The translations under genes and the position numbers were made by a program. From positions 98,744-162,743 of the forward strand of contig NZ_JACERN010000024.1 in the NCBI RefSeq assembly GCF_013911085.1: a stretch of 64,000 bases of DNA, given 5' to 3'. A model generated the notes under the pieces. The model saw nothing but the letters and a program-made list of their open reading frames with translations, was not told the DNA's origin and made no database searches. The stretch is from Aquitalea aquatica (GTDB lineage Bacteria > Pseudomonadota > Gammaproteobacteria > Burkholderiales > Chromobacteriaceae). Shown one piece after another: positions 60,579 through 64,000 of this stretch (within the stretch, counting starts at the first letter, position 1; each line of letters begins with the position of its first letter).

Positions 60579-60607
60579 TTGACGGCAGCGTTATGATGCA
60601 ATACAAC
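60579..60607 (+). promoter_or_regulatory. Promoter for the thioesterase gene with a small palindrome
   Basis: TTGACG (60579-60584), 17-base spacer, TACAAC (60602-60607). The perfect 10-bp palindrome ACGTTAACGT (60611-60620) follows at the expected start of transcription and could be an operator. AAGGAG and the TTG start come next. Confidence 0.5.
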
Positions 60608-60633
60608 ATGACGTTAACGTAAGGAGTGCTGTC

Positions 60634-61056
60634 TTGGAAAAGTCCTATCCCATCATCGACCGCCAGACCATCACCATGCGCTGGGGCGATATGGATGCGG
60701 TCGGTCATCTCAACAATACCTATTATTTCCGCTATCTGGAGCAGATTCGCCTGAATTGGCTGGAGGCGCTGGGGCATGGTATCGACCCGCAGAGCACCGG
60801 TCCGGTGCTGGCCAGTACCTCTTGCACCTTTCGCAAGCAACTGACTTATCCCGCAGTGGTGGAAATCACCATCGAGCTGGAAAAGCTGGGCCGCAGCAGC
60901 CTGCAGCTACGCCATCATTTCTATCGCCTGGGCGATCCGGACACCGTGTACGCCTATGCCGACGTGACGCTGGTGTGGGTGGATTATCAGGCGGGTGTGC
61001 CGGTGGCCATTCCGGATGACATCCGTCAGGCCATCGAGCGCGCCATCGCGGCTTGA
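60634..61056 (+). CDS. Acyl-CoA thioesterase (4HBT / hot-dog fold)
   Basis: 140 aa from a TTG at 60634, with AAGGAG 8 bases upstream. Single hot-dog domain: MRWGDMDAVGHLNNTYYFRY (catalytic Asp in the WGDMD motif), LEQIRLNWLEALG, and ASTSCTFRKQLTYPAVVEIT. It hydrolyses acyl- or hydroxybenzoyl-CoA thioesters in the cytosol; the exact substrate is not visible. It converges with mnmC, 22 bp apart. Confidence 0.9.
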   Translation: MEKSYPIIDRQTITMRWGDMDAVGHLNNTYYFRYLEQIRLNWLEALGHGIDPQSTGPVLASTSCTFRKQLTYPAVVEITIELEKLGRSSLQLRHHFYRLGDPDTVYAYADVTLVWVDYQAGVPVAIPDDIRQAIERAIAA

Positions 61057-61078
61057 GTATTGCTTGTGGCGGGGCTGA

Positions 61079-63055
61079 TCAGTCCTGCTTGCGGATCAGC
61101 TTGCGCAGCAGGAAACGGCTGGGATGCACCGCCTGCATCAGCGCCTGCGGTAGCGGTGCCGCTTCATTGTCCAGATAGGCCGCCAGGATTTCGCCAGAAA
61201 GCGGAGCGGTAATCATGCCGCGTGAGCCGTGGGCGGTATTGACATACAGGCCGCTGATCCAGGGTGAGGCAGTATCCAGCTTGAGCGTGGCATCGTTGGC
61301 CAGTTCGCGATAGCACTCGGCAAACTGGCGGCGATCGGTCACCGGGCCGATCAGCGGCAGGTAGTCCGGGCTGGTGCAGCGGTAGGCGGCGCGGCCGCCA
61401 ATGGCTTGCAGCTTGAGTTCTGCCGCACCCACCGCCTGATGCATGGCCGGAGCAAGCCCCGCCAGCATGTCCAGGTTTTCCTGGTGCTCCGCTTCATTGG
61501 GTAACAGGTTGTCTGCCTCGAACTTGAAGGTGGCACCCAGGCAGTGTTGCTGCTGCCGTACCGGCGAAATATAGCCTTCGCCACACAATACGGTTTGCAA
61601 CTGGCTGCTGGCGGCGGTAGCCGCTACCGTGCTGACCTGGCCGCGAATCGCCTTTAGTGGCAGGTGGCTGGTGCTGTCGAAGCGTGCCGTGTCGGCCGCC
61701 GCCGCCAGGATGACGGCACTACCCATGGCCAGTGGGCCTTCTTCATTGCTGGCCAGCCAGCATTGTTCTAGCGGGTTCCAGTCCAGCTCCAGTACCGTGC
61801 TGGAGGTCCGTAGCTGGATATTGGGATGGCTGCACAGTGCATGGACCAGGCTGGGTGGATTCAGCCAGCCGCCCTGCGGGAAAAACAGTCCGCCTGCCGG
61901 TAGTGGCAAACCAGCGATCGTGCTGGCCTCCTGCTGGCTGACCAGGCGTAGCAGGCCGTCGGGCAAGCCGGCGCCTGCCAGCTGTGCTTGACGCGTGGCT
62001 TCCTTGTCATCCTGTGCCAGTTGCAGCACGCCACAGGCGCGCCAGCTCTCGTCCCCTTGTTCCAGCAACTGGTGCAGCAAGCGCAGCGAGTAGGCATAGC
62101 CGGACAATACCAGCCGGGTCAGCGGGGTGAAGTGGGGGGAGAGCTTGGTATACAGCACGCCTTGTGGATTGCCCGAGGCGGCCTGCGCCAGCTGTGGCAG
62201 CCGTTCCACCAGTGTCACCTGCCAGCCGCGCTGGGCCAGGCTGTAGGCGGTGGAGGCACCGGCGATGCCGCCCCCCACCACGATGGCTGAACGTTCCTGC
62301 CCCGGCTGTGCTGCCGGGCGGGCATACCAGGGAGGCGTCCATGGCTGGGCCGGAGCGGTGACCAGCTGACCGCAGCTCATCTCACGCTTCTGGCCGTGGC
62401 CGGCTACCTTGCTTACGCGGAAACCTGCTTCTTTCAGACCGCGCCGGACAGCACCAGCACAGGTGAAGGTGGCGAAGGTGGCGTCTGCTGCCGACAAGCT
62501 GGCCATGGCCTGAAACAGCGCTGGCTGCCACATGTCCGGGTTTTTCGATGGGGCGAAGCCATCCAGAAACCAGGCATCAATGCGAGCGTCCAGCTGTGGC
62601 AGCACCTCGAGCACATCGCCTACCAGCAGGGTGAGGATGATGCGGCCACCCTCCAGCACAAAGCGGTGCCAGCCACTACTCAGCACATCGTATTGGCGTA
62701 GCAGCTGCTGCGCCTGGCTGGCCAGCTCCGGCCACAAGGCCAGCGCTTGGCCAAGATCCTGCGCGGTCAGCGGGTATTTTTCAGCACTGATGAAGTGCAG
62801 CCGGGCGGTGGCAGGGGCATGTTGCAGGAAGTATTGCCAGGCACAGAGAAAGTTGAGGCCAGTGCCGAAACCGGTTTCGCCTATGCTGAACTGGCCGTCG
62901 GGCGGCAGGGCGGCAAACCGCTCGGCCAGCTGATTGTGCTGGAGAAAAACATGGCGGGTTTCTTCCAGCCCGCTGCTGCGGGAGAAATAGACATCACCAA
63001 AGGCGACCGAGACGGGCTGGCCGTCCAGCCAATCGAGTTGTGCGTATGAGCTCAT
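61079..63055 (-). CDS. mnmC: Bifunctional tRNA U34 modification enzyme MnmC
   Basis: 658 aa. The N-terminal methyltransferase half (about 1-240) has the SAM-binding GETGFGTGLNFLCAW and DAWFLDGFAPSKNPDMW. The C-terminal FAD oxidoreductase half (about 258-640) starts with AIVVGGGIAGASTAYSLAQR and ends with LYVNTAHGSRGMITAPLSGE. It converts cmnm5(s2)U to nm5 and then to mnm5(s2)U at wobble uridine of several tRNAs. Full-length fusion like E. coli MnmC (668 aa). The next gene, mnmH, acts on the product of this pathway. Confidence 0.95.
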   Translation of the reverse strand: MSSYAQLDWLDGQPVSVAFGDVYFSRSSGLEETRHVFLQHNQLAERFAALPPDGQFSIGETGFGTGLNFLCAWQYFLQHAPATARLHFISAEKYPLTAQDLGQALALWPELASQAQQLLRQYDVLSSGWHRFVLEGGRIILTLLVGDVLEVLPQLDARIDAWFLDGFAPSKNPDMWQPALFQAMASLSAADATFATFTCAGAVRRGLKEAGFRVSKVAGHGQKREMSCGQLVTAPAQPWTPPWYARPAAQPGQERSAIVVGGGIAGASTAYSLAQRGWQVTLVERLPQLAQAASGNPQGVLYTKLSPHFTPLTRLVLSGYAYSLRLLHQLLEQGDESWRACGVLQLAQDDKEATRQAQLAGAGLPDGLLRLVSQQEASTIAGLPLPAGGLFFPQGGWLNPPSLVHALCSHPNIQLRTSSTVLELDWNPLEQCWLASNEEGPLAMGSAVILAAAADTARFDSTSHLPLKAIRGQVSTVAATAASSQLQTVLCGEGYISPVRQQQHCLGATFKFEADNLLPNEAEHQENLDMLAGLAPAMHQAVGAAELKLQAIGGRAAYRCTSPDYLPLIGPVTDRRQFAECYRELANDATLKLDTASPWISGLYVNTAHGSRGMITAPLSGEILAAYLDNEAAPLPQALMQAVHPSRFLLRKLIRKQD

Positions 63056-63176
63056 GCCAGCTGCGAGATGAATGCGATAAGGAAGGCTGTCATTCTACTC
63101 TGTCTGCGGCTGCACTAGCGCCGGATTGCATGGAAAAGATTGCAGCTGTTGCTGGTAAAACTTGTAAGGAGTGGTC

Positions 63177-64000
63177 TTATTCGCGAATCACGCTGGCTAC
63201 AGCATCCAAGAGGGCTGGGCTGAGGCCGGGCACCCTCAGCAACTGTGATTGTTGCAAATGAGTGTAGTGGCGGTTCATCGAACGGAAATACAAAGGGTCG
63301 TAATGCTGGATCAGCAGTTGTTCCACCAGGCTGGCAAACTGGCCCTGTTCAATCATGTCCTGCCATTGCTGTAGCTGCTCACGTGAGTGGACCGCCTTGA
63401 GAAAGCCTAGCTGGGTAACCAGTCTGTCTGGTTGCTGCAGATAGAAATCATAGTCTTCCAGCAAGAAGCGCACGCGTTCCGCCAGGGCAACCTCCATGCT
63501 CAGGCATTCGCTGGCGTGCATGCGCGAAAACAGGCTGTCCGGCAGGCTGAGTGTGCCGATTTTGCGGCTTTCGGATTCGATGAACACCGGGCGCGCCGGG
63601 TCCAGCTGCAATATGGCCAGGCGCAGCATGCTGTCGAACCACTTCTGCGAGGGTTGGGGTTGATCGGGCAGGCGCCCCAGCACCGAGCCACGATGCACGG
63701 CCAGGGCTTCCAGATCCAGCACCTGTTTGCCGTTGCGCTGCAGGGCATGCAGCAAGCGGCTCTTGCCCGAGCCGGTGGGGCCGCAGATGACCTTGAGCCG
63801 CAGCGTGGCCGGCAGGCTGGCCAGATCGGCCAGCACCTGATGGCGATAGCTTTTGTAGCCGCCTTCTAGCTGGTGGGTATTCCAGCCGATCTGGCTGAAA
63901 ATGATGGCCATCGAGGCCGAGCGTTGACCGCCGCGCCAGCAGTAAATCAGCGGCTTCCAGGCTTTCGGCTTGGCATGGAAATGCTGCTGTAAGTGACGGG
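63177..64000 (-). CDS. mnmH: tRNA 2-selenouridine synthase MnmH (5' end beyond window)
   Basis: The visible part is 274 codons, open at the window end. It starts inside the rhodanese-like domain: the catalytic YCWRGGQRSASMA is at about 63920-63960, followed by the C-terminal P-loop domain VICGPTGSGKSRLLHAL, VLDLEALAVHRGSVLG and FIESESRKIGTLSLP. These mark MnmH/SelU, which replaces the 2-thio sulfur of mnm5s2U34 by selenium through a geranylated intermediate. The first ~90 residues are not in the window. Lies 121 bp from mnmC on the same strand. Confidence 0.93.
   Translation of the reverse strand, partial: RHLQQHFHAKPKAWKPLIYCWRGGQRSASMAIIFSQIGWNTHQLEGGYKSYRHQVLADLASLPATLRLKVICGPTGSGKSRLLHALQRNGKQVLDLEALAVHRGSVLGRLPDQPQPSQKWFDSMLRLAILQLDPARPVFIESESRKIGTLSLPDSLFSRMHASECLSMEVALAERVRFLLEDYDFYLQQPDRLVTQLGFLKAVHSREQLQQWQDMIEQGQFASLVEQLLIQHYDPLYFRSMNRHYTHLQQSQLLRVPGLSPALLDAVASVIRE

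Noticed and set aside
1-64000. CRISPR arrays, tRNA or rRNA genes, prophage integrase or att sites
   Set aside because: No regularly spaced repeats, tRNA cloverleaf-like sequences, rRNA stretches or integrase genes were seen while reading both strands.

Overview
The window is GC-rich, tightly packed bacterial chromosome. Gene content and protein style (UrtABCDE/urease, KdpFABC-DE, BktB-like thiolase, PagP, MnmC/MnmH) point to a betaproteobacterium, most likely of the Neisseriales/Chromobacteriaceae (Aquitalea, Chromobacterium or Vogesella type). This placement is inferred from recall of protein families, not from a search. No rRNA, tRNA or CRISPR array was seen.

Layout. 0-10.8 kb: a truncated MFS gene divergent from a LysR regulator; a hybrid histidine kinase whose sensor is a whole NCS1-type permease, translationally coupled to a LuxR-type response regulator; an overlapping MerR/carboxymuconolactone-decarboxylase pair; an orphan TAXI solute-binding protein; a FUSC-family membrane protein; and an MFS exporter. 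10.9-22.3 kb: a complete urea utilisation locus, urtABCDE (ABC importer) followed by ureDABCEF, a GNAT acetyltransferase and ureG, closed by a perfect 19-bp-arm terminator. Convergent to it is a histidine-rich exported protein.

23.0-31.4 kb is an AT-rich accessory island. It has a truncated IS5-family remnant, a decayed IS256-family element, an orphan T6SS module (vgrG, a muramidase-type effector, an overlapping periplasmic immunity candidate), a decayed second ORF and a second exported immunity-like protein. An identical 21-nt hairpin lies on both sides of this island.

31.4-49.4 kb is metabolic and regulatory: pagP, a CysB-like LysR, a DeoR regulator divergent from a phosphatase, a periplasmic binding protein, a thiolase with an AraC regulator, a DJ-1/PfpI protein, gluconokinase plus an MFS sugar-acid transporter with twin LacI-type operators and a GntR-like repressor, an endonuclease I, and a three-gene set of nitrilase-superfamily amidohydrolase, ATP-grasp enzyme and C45 Ntn-hydrolase. 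49.7-58.1 kb is the kdp potassium system on the minus strand, with a 29-codon ORF ahead of kdpF and a KdpE-box-like site upstream. 58.2-64 kb has a TauE/SafE exporter, a GntR regulator, an acyl-CoA thioesterase, mnmC and the truncated mnmH (both wobble-uridine tRNA modification).

How they work together. Urea is probably imported by Urt and hydrolysed by nickel urease, and the permease-kinase upstream is a plausible nitrogen-compound sensor. Gluconate uptake and phosphorylation are under one local repressor. KdpDE controls KdpFABC. A dispersed intergenic repeat with inverted ends is recognisable at three places in the first 22.5 kb.
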